From Winogradskyella sp046545555 (GTDB taxonomy: Bacteria; Bacteroidota; Bacteroidia; Flavobacteriales; Flavobacteriaceae), in NCBI RefSeq assembly GCF_046545555.1, contig NZ_JBHZTH010000005.1, forward strand, positions 62,001 to 126,000: 64,000 nt of DNA. Direction: 5' to 3'. The position numbers and the translations under genes were made by a program. Shown here piece after piece: positions 16,776 to 25,579 of this stretch. Under the pieces are notes generated by a model, which was not told the origin of the DNA, did no database searches, and was given only the letters and a program-made list of their open reading frames with translations. Positions within the stretch are counted from its first letter, which is position 1. Every line of letters begins with the position of its first letter.

Positions 16776-17825
16776 TTATATGATTAGCATTGCGTCCCCG
16801 TAAGAGTAGAATTTATATTTCTCTTTAACAGCTTCTTCATATGCTTTTTTCATAAAGTCATGGCCCGCAAAAGCGGATACCATCATTAATAAAGTTGATT
16901 TTGGAGTATGAAAATTTGTAATCATGCAGTTAGCTATACTAAAGTCATATGGCGGAAAAATAAATTTATTTGTCCATCCATCATAATCATTTAATCTTCC
17001 ATTTGATGATACAGAACTCTCAATAGTTCGCATTGAAGTTGTACCTACCGCACATATACGTCTTTTGTTTTCTAAACCTTTATTTACAATTGCAGCTGCT
17101 TGTTCTGTAATTACAATCTCTTCACTATCCATTTTGTGTTTAGATAAATCTTCAACCTCAACTGGGTTAAATGTCCCTAAACCGACATGTAAAGTTACCT
17201 CAGCCATTTCAACACCTTTAATTTCTAAACGTTTTAATAAATGCTTAGAAAAATGCAAACCAGCTGTTGGTGCGGCAACTGCCCCTTCATTTTTAGCAAA
17301 AATAGTTTGGTAACGATCTTCGTCTTCTGGTTCTACATCTCTTTTAATATATTTTGGTAGTGGTGTTTCTCCAAGATCAGTTAATTTACGTCTAAAATCC
17401 GTGTAAGAGCCATCATAAAGAAAACGTAATGTACGACCTCTTGATGTTGTGTTATCTATAACCTCAGCCACTAGAGTCTCATCCTCTCCAAAGTATAGTT
17501 TATTCCCTATTCTTATTTTACGAGCTGGATCTACTAATACATCCCATAGGCGCTGATCTTGATTAAGTTCTCTTAGTAAAAAAACCTCTATTCTTGCACC
17601 AGTTTTTTCTTTATTCCCAAATAATCTAGCTGGAAATACTTTAGTGTTATTAAGAATCATCACATCATCTTCCTGAAAATAATCTATAATGTCTTTAAAT
17701 TGCTTGTGTTCAATAGTTTGTTTTTCTCTATCAAGTACCATCAATCTAGATTCATCTCTATGCTCTGCTGGATGTTCTGCTAATAATTCTTCTGGAAGGT
17801 CAAAACTAAAGTGTGATAATTTCAT
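16776..17825 (-). CDS. queA: S-adenosylmethionine:tRNA ribosyltransferase-isomerase QueA
   Basis: A 349-residue enzyme that transfers and isomerises the ribosyl part of SAM to 7-aminomethyl-7-deazaguanine in tRNA, forming epoxyqueuosine. Typical segments are FDLPEELLAEHPAEHRDESR at the N-terminus, LNNTKVFPARLFG, GAVAAPTAGLHFSKHLL, EVTLHVGLGTFNPVEVEDL, CAVGTTSMRTIESS and MITNFHTPKSTLLMMVSAFA. Full length for the family. It has its own well-formed promoter in the gap after aroA and a terminator after it, so it is a single-gene unit. Confidence 0.95.
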   Translation of the reverse strand: MKLSHFSFDLPEELLAEHPAEHRDESRLMVLDREKQTIEHKQFKDIIDYFQEDDVMILNNTKVFPARLFGNKEKTGARIEVFLLRELNQDQRLWDVLVDPARKIRIGNKLYFGEDETLVAEVIDNTTSRGRTLRFLYDGSYTDFRRKLTDLGETPLPKYIKRDVEPEDEDRYQTIFAKNEGAVAAPTAGLHFSKHLLKRLEIKGVEMAEVTLHVGLGTFNPVEVEDLSKHKMDSEEIVITEQAAAIVNKGLENKRRICAVGTTSMRTIESSVSSNGRLNDYDGWTNKFIFPPYDFSIANCMITNFHTPKSTLLMMVSAFAGHDFMKKAYEEAVKEKYKFYSYGDAMLII

Positions 17826-17852
17826 CTATATATTTTATTTTTTTACAAGTCG

Positions 17853-17884
17853 CAAATATACAATCTCAACATAGGCCTTGTCAA
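17853..17884 (-). promoter_or_regulatory. Promoter for queA (-33 TTG / -7 TATATTTG)
   Basis: On the minus strand TTG (17884-17882) and TATATTTG (17860-17853) are separated by 21 bases, inside the 17-23 range known for the flavobacterial housekeeping promoter. This is the best-formed promoter in the window. Confidence 0.65.
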
Positions 17885-17896
17885 GTAAATAGCCTT

Positions 17897-19126
17897 TTAT
17901 TTTAATTTAAATCCTATTGCTTTAAAATCTTCCCAAAACTGAGGGTAAGATTTACTCACAACATCTGCATTTTGAATAAGTAATGATGTTTTAAAGCCCA
18001 ATGGTGCAAATGCCATTGCCATTCTATGGTCCTTATAAGTCGCTATTGATATGTTAGGATTAATAAGTTTCGATTTCTTTAAATGTAAAGTTGCTTCTGT
18101 TATTATAACTTCAGCGCCCAGCTTCTCCAGTTCTATTTTTAATGCTACTAATCGATCTGTCTCTTTAATCTTTAATGTATGCAGTCCTATTAAGTAGCAT
18201 TCTAAACCCAAACCAAAAGCAGTAACAGCAATGGTTTGAGCTATATCTGGCGCATCACTCAAATCAAACTCTATTTTAGTTTCGAGATTGATTTGTGATG
18301 TTTTCTTAAGTGTTATTGAATTTTGGTAAAACGTGGTCTGTACACCGAAATCTCCATAAAGTTCTGCTAATACCGAATCTCCTTGTAACGAATTCTTTTT
18401 ATACGAACTTAATATGAGCTCGGTTCCTATTGCACATAAAGCAATGACGCTGTAAAAATAAGAAACTGATGACCAGTCTGACTCAACAGTCAATGTTTTC
18501 GATTTTAAGATTGAAGTATTTGGTTCTACCTTTATAGTGTTACCAATAAATCGTGTTTTAACACCAACTTCTTTTAATAAACTCAGCGTCATGTTTATAT
18601 ATGGGACTGATGTAATTTTTCCTTCTAAATTTATCTCTAAACCATTCTCTAACTTAGAAGCAACTAATAACAATGCAGAAATATACTGGCTGCTGACGTT
18701 AGCTTTTAAATTTACTTGTGATTTCTTAAGTTTTTTACCTGTAATTTTCAGTGGAGGAAAGCCTTCGTTTTCAACATAATCTATTTTAGCGCCCAAACTT
18801 CTTAAAGCGTCTACTAATATTTTAATTGGGCGCTCTTTCATTCTAGAAGAACCTGTTAAAATTACCTCACGATTTTCTTGCATAGCAAAATAAGCAGTTA
18901 AAAATCGCATCGCAGTACCAGCATGATGAATATCTACTATATTATCTTGAGACTCTAACGCCTTTTGCATTAAAACTGAATCATCAGAATTAGACAAGTT
19001 TTCTATAACAATCCCAGGATATAGCGCCTTTAACAGTAATAATCGGTTAGATTCGCTCTTAGACCCAGTTATATGAATCTCTGATTGAACCTTATCTATT
19101 GATGATTTTAAAATTTGTAAATCCAT
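17897..19126 (-). CDS. aroA: 3-phosphoshikimate 1-carboxyvinyltransferase (EPSP synthase)
   Basis: A 409-residue AroA, sixth step of the shikimate pathway (shikimate-3-phosphate plus PEP to EPSP). Motifs are GSKSESNRLLLLKAL (substrate-binding Lys and Ser), HHAGTAMRFLTAYFA, GSSRMKERPIKILVDALRSL, VSSQYISALLLVAS, LSDAPDIAQTIAVTAFGLG, and KIKETDRL with the C-terminal YKDHRMAMAFAPLGFK. The sequence is shorter and more divergent than E. coli AroA, with no obvious missing residue. The ATG comes right after a small terminator-like hairpin. It feeds chorismate to the Phe/Tyr operon 2.4 kb away. Confidence 0.93.
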   Translation of the reverse strand: MDLQILKSSIDKVQSEIHITGSKSESNRLLLLKALYPGIVIENLSNSDDSVLMQKALESQDNIVDIHHAGTAMRFLTAYFAMQENREVILTGSSRMKERPIKILVDALRSLGAKIDYVENEGFPPLKITGKKLKKSQVNLKANVSSQYISALLLVASKLENGLEINLEGKITSVPYINMTLSLLKEVGVKTRFIGNTIKVEPNTSILKSKTLTVESDWSSVSYFYSVIALCAIGTELILSSYKKNSLQGDSVLAELYGDFGVQTTFYQNSITLKKTSQINLETKIEFDLSDAPDIAQTIAVTAFGLGLECYLIGLHTLKIKETDRLVALKIELEKLGAEVIITEATLHLKKSKLINPNISIATYKDHRMAMAFAPLGFKTSLLIQNADVVSKSYPQFWEDFKAIGFKLK

Positions 19127-19127
19127 A

Positions 19128-19153
19128 TAAAAAAATATCCCGTTTTAACGGGA
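19128..19153 (-). terminator. Small terminator-like hairpin immediately before aroA
   Basis: On the minus strand TCCCGT-TAAA-ACGGGA is followed by TATTTTTTTAT and then directly by the aroA ATG at 19126. It is a compact intrinsic-terminator shape between mazG and aroA. It could end the rsgA-dtd-mazG transcript or tune read-through into aroA. I see no separate aroA promoter after it. Confidence 0.55.
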
Positions 19154-19159
19154 ATAAAA

Positions 19160-19486
19160 TTACTTTAATTTCTCGTTATTATGATGTCTATCGTGGTCGC
19201 GTTTTGCTTTTTTAGTCATTTTTTTATCAAATGCATCTTGCAAATCAATTCCCGTTTGATTTGCCAAACATAATACCACAAACATAACATCGGCTAATTC
19301 TTCACCAAGATCTTTCCCTTTATCGCTTTCCTTTTCACTTTGTTCCCCATAACGTCTGGCTATTATTCTTGCAACTTCTCCAACTTCTTCTGTCAGTTGA
19401 GCCATATTAGTTAACTCATTAAAGTAACGTACTCCATGCTCTTTAATCCAATTATCTACATCTTTTTGTGCATTTTTAATATTCAT
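19160..19486 (-). CDS. MazG-like nucleotide pyrophosphohydrolase
   Basis: A 108-residue all-alpha NTP pyrophosphohydrolase of the MazG/dUTPase-like superfamily. It has the metal-binding pattern EEVGEVARIIARRYGE followed by GEELADVMFVVLCLANQTG (ExxE...ExxD). I place the start at the ATG at 19486 (MNIKNAQKDVDNW), two bases from the dtd stop. The longer frame would start at a non-standard ATT inside dtd. It probably cleaves non-canonical nucleoside triphosphates. It sits third in the rsgA-dtd-mazG run. Confidence 0.85.
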   Translation of the reverse strand: MNIKNAQKDVDNWIKEHGVRYFNELTNMAQLTEEVGEVARIIARRYGEQSEKESDKGKDLGEELADVMFVVLCLANQTGIDLQDAFDKKMTKKAKRDHDRHHNNEKLK

Positions 19487-19487
19487 T

Positions 19488-19940
19488 TTATTCTTTATTT
19501 TTAGAATCAATAATTATGGTAACTGGTCCGTCGTTAATTAATTGGACCTTCATGTCCGCCCCAAATTCTCCTGTTTGAATTGACTTACCCAATTCAGTTT
19601 CAAGTTGACTTATAAACTTTTCATAAAGCGGAATAGCAATATCTGACTTAGCAGCTTTTATATAACTCGGGCGATTTCCTTTTTTAGTACTTGCGTGAAG
19701 TGTAAATTGACTGACCAGAATTATATCTCCGCCAGCATTTAATAATGATGTATTCATCACCTTATTTTCGTCAGGGAAAATTCTGAGGTTTATTATTTTT
19801 TTGCATAACCAATCGATATCATCTTGAGCATCTTCATTGACTATTCCTAATAACACAAGTAATCCCTTTTCTATGGATGCGACTTCTCTATTATCTATGA
19901 CTACTGAAGCTTCAGAAACTCTTTGTATTACTACTCTCAT
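19488..19940 (-). CDS. dtd: D-aminoacyl-tRNA deacylase
   Basis: A 150-residue DTD that hydrolyses D-aminoacyl-tRNA (and glycyl-tRNA-Ala), removing wrong-chirality amino acids. Family signatures are MRVVIQRVSEASVVIDNREV, GLLVLLGIVNEDAQDD, LVSQFTLHASTKKGNRPSY and the GPVTIIIDS C-terminus. The SQFTL and Gly-Pro motifs that form the chiral pocket are both present. The ATG overlaps the rsgA stop by four bases (ATGA). Confidence 0.94.
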   Translation of the reverse strand: MRVVIQRVSEASVVIDNREVASIEKGLLVLLGIVNEDAQDDIDWLCKKIINLRIFPDENKVMNTSLLNAGGDIILVSQFTLHASTKKGNRPSYIKAAKSDIAIPLYEKFISQLETELGKSIQTGEFGADMKVQLINDGPVTIIIDSKNKE

Positions 19941-20887
19941 TCGTTATCCCAATTATCAGTTCTATAGTGTTCATCTTCACCCTCTAAAATTTGAATATAA
20001 CTTCTATACCTAGAATAGGATAGCCCGTTATTGTCTAAAGCCTCTTTTACAGCACACTTTGGCTCTTTGAGGTGTAAACAATTATTAAACTTACAATCTT
20101 GTTTTAAAGCAAAAAATTCAGGGAAATAATCTCCTACTTCTTCGCGCTCCATATTTACAACTCCAAAACCCTTAATTCCTGGTGTATCTATAATTTTAGC
20201 ATTAAAACTTAAATCGAACATCTCTGCAAAAGTAGTGGTATGTTGGCCTTGCATGTGCTGTTCTGAAATCTCCTTCGTTTTTAATTCTAGTGAAGGCTCT
20301 ATAGCATTTACCAAAGTAGATTTACCAACACCAGAGTGGCCGGCAAACATACTTACCTTATTTAACATCAATGCTTTTACCTTATCTATACTTTCACCTG
20401 TTTTTGCTGAAATCCCAATACATTCATAACCTATTTCTCTATAGATACTCGCTAAATATTTCACTTCTAACAGCGTTTCTTCAGCGTAAGCATCTATCTT
20501 ATTAAATAGAAGAATAGTCTTAATAGAATAAGCTTCTGCGGTAACTAAAAATCGATCTATAAATGTTGTAAATGTTGGTGGATTATCTATAGTTACTAGC
20601 AGAAATACTTGGTCTATATTAGAAGCAATAATATGCGTTTGTTTAGAAAGATTAACCGACTTTCTAACAATGTAGTTTTTACGTTCATCAATACGATGAA
20701 TAACTCCTGTTTCAGTATTATTCTTAGTCTCTAATTCAAACTCTACACGATCACCAACAGCGATTGGATTTGTACTTTTTATGCCTTCTAATCTAAACTT
20801 ACCTTTAATTCTGCATTCGTAGAATTTACCATTCAGTGTTTTAACAGTGTACCAACTGCCTGTAGATTTATATACTGTTCCTGTCAT
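19937..20887 (-). CDS. rsgA: Ribosome small subunit-dependent GTPase RsgA
   Basis: A 316-residue circularly permuted GTPase that matures the 30S subunit. The N-terminal OB fold (about residues 1-75) is followed by G4 (LLFNKIDAY), then G1 (GHSGVGKSTLVN), then the G3 loop (IDTPGIKGFG), the permuted order typical of RsgA. The C-terminal zinc finger is CKFNNCLHLKEPKC. Full length. It starts the leftward unit with dtd and mazG. The gap to the divergent gene at 20971 is 83 bases. Confidence 0.95.
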   Translation of the reverse strand: MTGTVYKSTGSWYTVKTLNGKFYECRIKGKFRLEGIKSTNPIAVGDRVEFELETKNNTETGVIHRIDERKNYIVRKSVNLSKQTHIIASNIDQVFLLVTIDNPPTFTTFIDRFLVTAEAYSIKTILLFNKIDAYAEETLLEVKYLASIYREIGYECIGISAKTGESIDKVKALMLNKVSMFAGHSGVGKSTLVNAIEPSLELKTKEISEQHMQGQHTTTFAEMFDLSFNAKIIDTPGIKGFGVVNMEREEVGDYFPEFFALKQDCKFNNCLHLKEPKCAVKEALDNNGLSYSRYRSYIQILEGEDEHYRTDNWDNE

Positions 20888-20970
20888 TCATAAAAATTAG
20901 TCATAACAAAGTAACAATTTTTAACTAAAAAAGTCTTTACTTTAATGACATAAAACTTAAAACAATTATC

Positions 20971-21465
20971 ATGAAAAAAAAAATCTTATTTATTGCAGCT
21001 ATTGCTGTTGGTCTAGTTTCATTTTCTTTTATTAACAAAGACGATTCTAATGATAGAAAATCTGTTGCACAAGTTGAGTATAAAGTAGTAACCGTTATTG
21101 AGTCTGTTGTACCTAATGGACTTGGTAGATCTCGTATGATATCTGCAAATGAGGTTAAAGATTATAAAGAGTACACAACTACAAGATCTGGTGAAAAGGA
21201 TAAAGATGAAAAAAATAAATCTAAAAGAGGCGACATACGCATTAAGGACTACGAAGAAACTAAACTATTAAATTTCTATAATTTAGGAGGTATTCGTTTT
21301 CAAAATATTGCAGCTAATGATGCTATCATGACGTCTAAAGTTAATTCAATGATTGCAGAGGGTTGGGATTTAGCTTTTATAAATACTGGAGTTGAAAGTG
21401 TTGGTGGAAAAGGAGATGGAAAAGGAATCTTTATTACGAGATATACATTTAAGAGAAATCTTTAA
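20971..21465 (+). CDS. Exported protein, DUF4177-like C-terminus
   Basis: A 164-residue protein starting MKKKILFIAAIAVGLVSFSF, a signal peptide. A charged linker (GEKDKDEKNKSKRGD) separates two structured parts. The C-terminal part, with NSMIAEGWDLAFINTGVES and IFITRYTFKRN, resembles the AEGW...Y.FKR pattern of DUF4177 proteins. No catalytic residues are evident and the function is unknown. It is monocistronic, with a strong terminator. Confidence 0.65.
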   Translation: MKKKILFIAAIAVGLVSFSFINKDDSNDRKSVAQVEYKVVTVIESVVPNGLGRSRMISANEVKDYKEYTTTRSGEKDKDEKNKSKRGDIRIKDYEETKLLNFYNLGGIRFQNIAANDAIMTSKVNSMIAEGWDLAFINTGVESVGGKGDGKGIFITRYTFKRNL

Positions 21466-21483
21466 AACCTAATTACAGAATAG

Positions 21484-21513
21484 AAAAAGGCTCGCAAATT
21501 GCGAGCCTTTTTT
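21484..21513. terminator. Bidirectional intrinsic terminator
   Basis: AAAAAGGCTCGCA-aat-TGCGAGCCTTTTTT is a perfect stem between the 20971-21465 gene and the convergent DAHP synthase gene. It ends the aromatic operon from the other side. Confidence 0.92.
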
Positions 21514-21527
21514 AGTAATTTCTATTT

Positions 21528-22610
21528 CTAATGACTAATTATTTTATTTTGATGATTAATCGATTCTTGGTGAATCGCTTTAAACATGCGTAAAATAAAT
21601 TCTTCACTTAGTCCTCTTTCTTCACCTTCTAATACCATTTTACCTAAAATCTCGTTCCAACGTTTACTTTGTAATACAGCAACATTCTTTTGCTTTTTAA
21701 GTGTCCCAATACCATCAGCTACTTTCATACGCTTACCTAAAAGGTCAATGATTTGGTTATCTACTACATCAATCTGAGCTCTTAAGTTATTAAGTTCTGT
21801 ATTATACTCTGCTTCAGGATCAGATTCTTTTCTAATTTTCAAATCTTTCATCATCTGAATTAAAGTCTCTGGTGTTACTTGCTGAGCAGCATCACTCCAT
21901 GCATTATCTGGATCGAAATGCGTTTCTATCATTAAACCATCGAAATTAAGGTCTAAAGCGGTTTGAGATACATCAAAAACCATATCGCGTTTTCCTGTAA
22001 TGTGAGATGGATCATTGATTAATGGCAAATCCGGAAATTTATTTTGAAACTCAATAGCTAATTGCCATTCTGGTATATTTCTATATTTCGTCTTTTCGTA
22101 AGTAGAAAACCCTCTGTGGATGGCTCCTAAATTTTTAATCCCTGCTGTATATAAACGTTCGATACCTCCTAACCATAATGCCAAATCTGGATTTACAGGA
22201 TTTTTTACCAATACAATTTTATCAGTACCTTTTAAAGCATCAGCCAATTCTTGCATTATAAATGGACTCACTGTAGAACGTGCTCCAATCCATAACAAAT
22301 CTACATCATACTCTAGTGCTAACTCTACATGGTTTCTATTTGCCACTTCAGTACAAGTCTTCATACCTGTTTCTGCCTTTACTTTCTGTAACCACTTTAA
22401 ACCCAAAGCACCAACTCCTTCAAAATTTCCAGGTCGTGTTCTTGGCTTCCAAATACCAGCTCTGTAGTAATTTACATCTGTATCTTTCAGCTCGTGCGCT
22501 ATTCTTAATACTTGCTCTTCCGTCTCTGCGCTACATGGTCCTGCTATTACTAGTGGATGATCTAATTTCATATCATCCAACCATGTTCTCATTTCTTTTG
22601 TGTTTTCCAT
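21528..22610 (-). CDS. Bifunctional DAHP synthase / chorismate mutase type II
   Basis: A 360-residue fusion. Residues about 10-260 are a 3-deoxy-7-phosphoheptulonate synthase: HPLVIAGPCSAETEEQVLRI, YRAGIWKPRTRPGNFEGVGA, WIGARSTVSPFIMQEL, LVKNPVNPDLALWLGGIERL, INDPSHITGKRDM and DGLMIETHFDPDNAWSDAAQ. Residues about 272-350 are an AroQ-type chorismate mutase: NNLRAQIDVVDNQIIDLLGK, VADGIGTLKKQKNVAVLQ, RWNEILGKMV. It therefore catalyses the first step of the shikimate pathway and the branch to prephenate. The mutase domain often confers feedback control by prephenate. It is last in the attenuated operon, 110 bases after tyrA. Confidence 0.94.
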   Translation of the reverse strand: MENTKEMRTWLDDMKLDHPLVIAGPCSAETEEQVLRIAHELKDTDVNYYRAGIWKPRTRPGNFEGVGALGLKWLQKVKAETGMKTCTEVANRNHVELALEYDVDLLWIGARSTVSPFIMQELADALKGTDKIVLVKNPVNPDLALWLGGIERLYTAGIKNLGAIHRGFSTYEKTKYRNIPEWQLAIEFQNKFPDLPLINDPSHITGKRDMVFDVSQTALDLNFDGLMIETHFDPDNAWSDAAQQVTPETLIQMMKDLKIRKESDPEAEYNTELNNLRAQIDVVDNQIIDLLGKRMKVADGIGTLKKQKNVAVLQSKRWNEILGKMVLEGEERGLSEEFILRMFKAIHQESINHQNKIISH

Positions 22611-22720
22611 TTTTTGTTATTAGTCTTTTGTAAATTTTAATTCCGCTTATAAACAGGTTTAGACTTTGCTTAACCTGACATTACATAGGAGTATAGTTTT
22701 TAATTTTTTTGTGATTTATT

Positions 22721-23572
22721 TTATTGTATTCCGTTTAATATATCTTTTATATGATTTGTTGTTCTCATCTCGTTGTAGACTGCGTCAAAATCACCATCTT
22801 CCATGAGCTTTTTAAAATGCTTAAGATTATTGATGTACTCATCTAAGGTTTCTATAACGTTAGTTTTATTTTGTTCAAAAATCGGTGTCCACATGGCAGG
22901 TGAGCTTTTTGCTAAACGCACTGTACTTTCAAATCCACTGCCAGCCATATCAAAAATATCGCGCTCATTTTTTTCTTTTTCAATGACGGTTTTGCCTAAC
23001 ATAAATGCGCTAATATGTGATAAATGTGAGACATAAGCTATATGCTTATCGTGTGCTTTCGGATTCATATACCGAATACGCATACCCAATTGAGAAAATA
23101 ATTTTAATGCTTTTTCTTGAAGTTTGAATGCAGTTTCTTCCACCTCACAAATTATGTTTGTTTTATTCCTATATAAACCATGAATAGCTGCGCTTGGCCC
23201 TGAATGTTCTGTACCAGCAATAGGATGTACAGCCAAATAATTTCTTCGTTTTGGATGCTTTTTTACTACAGCACATATATCTTCTTTAGTAGAGCCTGCA
23301 TCGAATACAATAGCGTTTTCTGAAATCTTATCTAAAACCTCAGGTAAAACTTTTAAAGTGGCATCAACAGGTATCGCTACAATGACTACATCAGCTTTTT
23401 CTAATTCTTTAAAACTTGCTTTCTCATCAATAACACCCAATGCTAGAGCTTCATCTAAATGAGATTTATTTTTATCAATACCATAAATAATAGCAGACGA
23501 ATTTTGCTTCTTTATATCTAAAGCAAAACTTCCGCCAATTAGCCCTACACCTATTATAAAAATATTATTCAT
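22721..23572 (-). CDS. tyrA: Prephenate dehydrogenase
   Basis: A 283-residue NAD-dependent enzyme that converts prephenate to 4-hydroxyphenylpyruvate for tyrosine. The N-terminal Rossmann motif is GVGLIGGSFALDIK. It is followed by VVIVAIPVDATLKVL, DAGSTKEDICAVVKK, AVHPIAGTEHSGPSAA with the catalytic His, AYVSHLSHISAFML and DMAGSGFESTVRLAKSSPAM. There is no ACT domain and no fused chorismate mutase. It starts two bases after the aminotransferase stop, so it is tightly coupled. Confidence 0.93.
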   Translation of the reverse strand: MNNIFIIGVGLIGGSFALDIKKQNSSAIIYGIDKNKSHLDEALALGVIDEKASFKELEKADVVIVAIPVDATLKVLPEVLDKISENAIVFDAGSTKEDICAVVKKHPKRRNYLAVHPIAGTEHSGPSAAIHGLYRNKTNIICEVEETAFKLQEKALKLFSQLGMRIRYMNPKAHDKHIAYVSHLSHISAFMLGKTVIEKEKNERDIFDMAGSGFESTVRLAKSSPAMWTPIFEQNKTNVIETLDEYINNLKHFKKLMEDGDFDAVYNEMRTTNHIKDILNGIQ

Positions 23573-23574
23573 CC

Positions 23575-24720
23575 TTACTTAACTCTTTCTATTGCTTCTC
23601 TTATTATCTCTTCTGAAGCACATAATGAAAACCTAACATATCCCTCTCCATTACTTCCAAATACGGTTCCTGGTGCTAAGAAAATAGAATGCTCTTTTAG
23701 CACTAAATCTGTAAAGGCTTCAGATTTCATTTTTGCTGGCAATTTTGCCCAAACAAATAAACCTGTCGCATCTTTATCGTATGTGCAATTAAGACAATCT
23801 GCTAACTTCCAGATTAGTTCTCTTCTTTGTTCGTAAACACTATTTAAACTTACATACCACATGTCTGAACATCTCAAGGCCTCTATAGCTCCTTTTTGAA
23901 TTCCGTAAAACATCCCAGAATCCATGTTACTTTTCACTTTTAAAACCGCATTGATATAATCATAATTGCCTACCAGCATACCTACACGCCAACCTGCCAT
24001 ATTAAATGTTTTACTTAATGAATTTAATTCTAAGCAAACATCTTTAGCATGGTTATAACGCATTATACTTATTGGCTTTTTATTAAGTACAAAGCTATAA
24101 GGATTATCATTTACAATAAGAATATTGTGCCTTTTACCAAATGCTATAACTTCATCATAAAATTTGTTTGGTGCATTAGTTCCTGTAGGCATATGTGGAT
24201 AATTAATCCACATTATTTTCACTTTGCTCAAATCCATGCGTTCTAAGGCAATAAAATCTGGCAGCCAATTATTATCTTCCTTTAAATCGTATAAAATTGA
24301 ATTTGCTTCTAGAAGCTTAGTGACAGCAGCATATGTTGGGTAACCAGGATTAGGTACCAAAACCTCATCACCTGGATTAAGAAAAGCCATAGAAATATGC
24401 ATAATTCCTTCTTTACTCCCCATTAATGGTAATACTTCAGTTTGTGCACTAATATGAACTTTATAACGCGTTTTATAAAAGTCTGTGACCGCCTCCCTTA
24501 GTTGAGGCAAACCTTGGTAGCTCTGATACTTATTTGCACCTTCATCCTCTAAACTACCCTTTAAGGCCACTGTTGCATTTGATGGAGGCAAAAGATCTGG
24601 ACTACCAATGCCAAGATTTATTATTGGCTTACCTTGAGACTTTAAAAACGCAACTTCTCTTAACTTCTTAGAAAAGTAATATTCTTCGACTTCTTTTAAA
24701 CGGTTAGCAACTTCTATCAT
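23575..24720 (-). CDS. PLP-dependent aminotransferase (aromatic operon)
   Basis: A 381-residue fold-type I aminotransferase of the class I/II family. The pyridoxal lysine is in LNSLSKTFNMAGWRVGMLVG. Other conserved parts are NLGIGSPDLLPPSN, the cofactor-phosphate loop in PLMGSKEGIMHIS, NPGYPTYAAV, NYPHMPTGT, VNDNPYSFVL and VRFSLCASEEIIREA. Placed between pheA and tyrA with a four-base overlap to pheA, it most likely transaminates phenylpyruvate and hydroxyphenylpyruvate (or prephenate). Substrate choice is inferred from context. Confidence 0.88.
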   Translation of the reverse strand: MIEVANRLKEVEEYYFSKKLREVAFLKSQGKPIINLGIGSPDLLPPSNATVALKGSLEDEGANKYQSYQGLPQLREAVTDFYKTRYKVHISAQTEVLPLMGSKEGIMHISMAFLNPGDEVLVPNPGYPTYAAVTKLLEANSILYDLKEDNNWLPDFIALERMDLSKVKIMWINYPHMPTGTNAPNKFYDEVIAFGKRHNILIVNDNPYSFVLNKKPISIMRYNHAKDVCLELNSLSKTFNMAGWRVGMLVGNYDYINAVLKVKSNMDSGMFYGIQKGAIEALRCSDMWYVSLNSVYEQRRELIWKLADCLNCTYDKDATGLFVWAKLPAKMKSEAFTDLVLKEHSIFLAPGTVFGSNGEGYVRFSLCASEEIIREAIERVK

Positions 24721-25544
24721 AATCTCGCATTTTTATATTCACCCAAAACTTTAAAATTCTCAGCCATTAATTTCATAATGGAAGTCGCTTTTTCATAATC
24801 TTTATAATCTTCAAAAGTAACATCCACAAAAAATGCATACTTCCACGGACTTTCAATTTTTGGCAACGATTGAATCTTTGTTAGGTTTAGTTTACAATCG
24901 CTCATTACATTGAGTATTGTAGCTAAGCTACCACGCTTATGGTCTAACTCAAATTTTAAGGATGCTTTATTAATTCTTTTGCGCTCAATATTTTTATTAT
25001 TGCGCTGCACAATAACAAAACGCGTTTCGTTATGCTTTATGGTTTGAATACTTGCAGCTAAGACGCTCAAATCATACAACTGAGCAGCATTTTTACTTGC
25101 AATTGCTGCGGTACCCTTAATATTTTGCTCAGAAATCTGCTTAGCAACATCTGCTGTGTCTTTTGCTTCTACCAACTTAATATGAGGATAATTTTTAAAA
25201 AACACTTTGCATTGTAATAGCGCCATAGGATGAGAATGCACTTCCTTTATATCTGAAATTGCTTGCCCATTTAGTGCTAATAAGTTATGCTGAATATCTA
25301 AATAATGCTCCCCAACAACACTAAGATTATGGTTGTCTATAAGCGCATAATTTGGTATTATAGAACCTGCTATAGAATTCTCTAAAGCCATTACAATATA
25401 ATCTGTATCACCTCTTAATAGATGGTCTACCGTCCTATCAAATGACATACATTCTACTACTTCTGCTTTATCACTAAAGTAGCGCTGTGCGACCTCGTGA
25501 TGAAACGACCCTTTGATTCCTTGTATTGCTATTGGCTTTGTCAT
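24717..25544 (-). CDS. pheA: Prephenate dehydratase
   Basis: A 275-residue enzyme that converts prephenate to phenylpyruvate. The PDT domain has IAIQGIKGSFHHEVAQRYF, ENSIAGSIIPNYALI and the catalytic Thr-Arg-Phe in NETRFVIVQ. A C-terminal ACT domain follows (HKRGSLATILNVMSDCKLNL, TKIQSLPK, PWKYAFFVDVTF). The usual Phe-binding ESRP motif of the ACT domain reads QSLP here, so feedback inhibition may differ. I start it at the ATG at 25544. The frame runs open to an ATG at 25583, but that would translate through the attenuator hairpin. It is the first gene of the Phe/Tyr operon. Confidence 0.93.
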   Translation of the reverse strand: MTKPIAIQGIKGSFHHEVAQRYFSDKAEVVECMSFDRTVDHLLRGDTDYIVMALENSIAGSIIPNYALIDNHNLSVVGEHYLDIQHNLLALNGQAISDIKEVHSHPMALLQCKVFFKNYPHIKLVEAKDTADVAKQISEQNIKGTAAIASKNAAQLYDLSVLAASIQTIKHNETRFVIVQRNNKNIERKRINKASLKFELDHKRGSLATILNVMSDCKLNLTKIQSLPKIESPWKYAFFVDVTFEDYKDYEKATSIMKLMAENFKVLGEYKNARL

Positions 25545-25547
25545 AAC

Positions 25548-25579
25548 AAAAAAAGTCTCGATTAAAAATCGAGACTTTT
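25548..25579 (-). terminator. Attenuator terminator of the aromatic operon
   Basis: On the minus strand AAAAGTCTCGAT-TTTTA-ATCGAGACTTTT is a perfect 12-bp stem with a 5-base loop, followed by T residues. It ends four bases before the pheA ATG. It is the terminator arm of the leader-peptide attenuator. Confidence 0.88.

Noticed and set aside
22120..22633. Two plus-strand open frames opposite DAHP synthase / chorismate mutase
   Set aside because: The minus strand encodes a complete conserved enzyme. The plus frames have no recognisable domain or start signals.
22653..22678. CAGGTT...AACCTG inverted repeat between tyrA and DAHP synthase as a second attenuator
   Set aside because: The arms are only 6 bp, no T run follows, and no leader ORF with aromatic codons is present.
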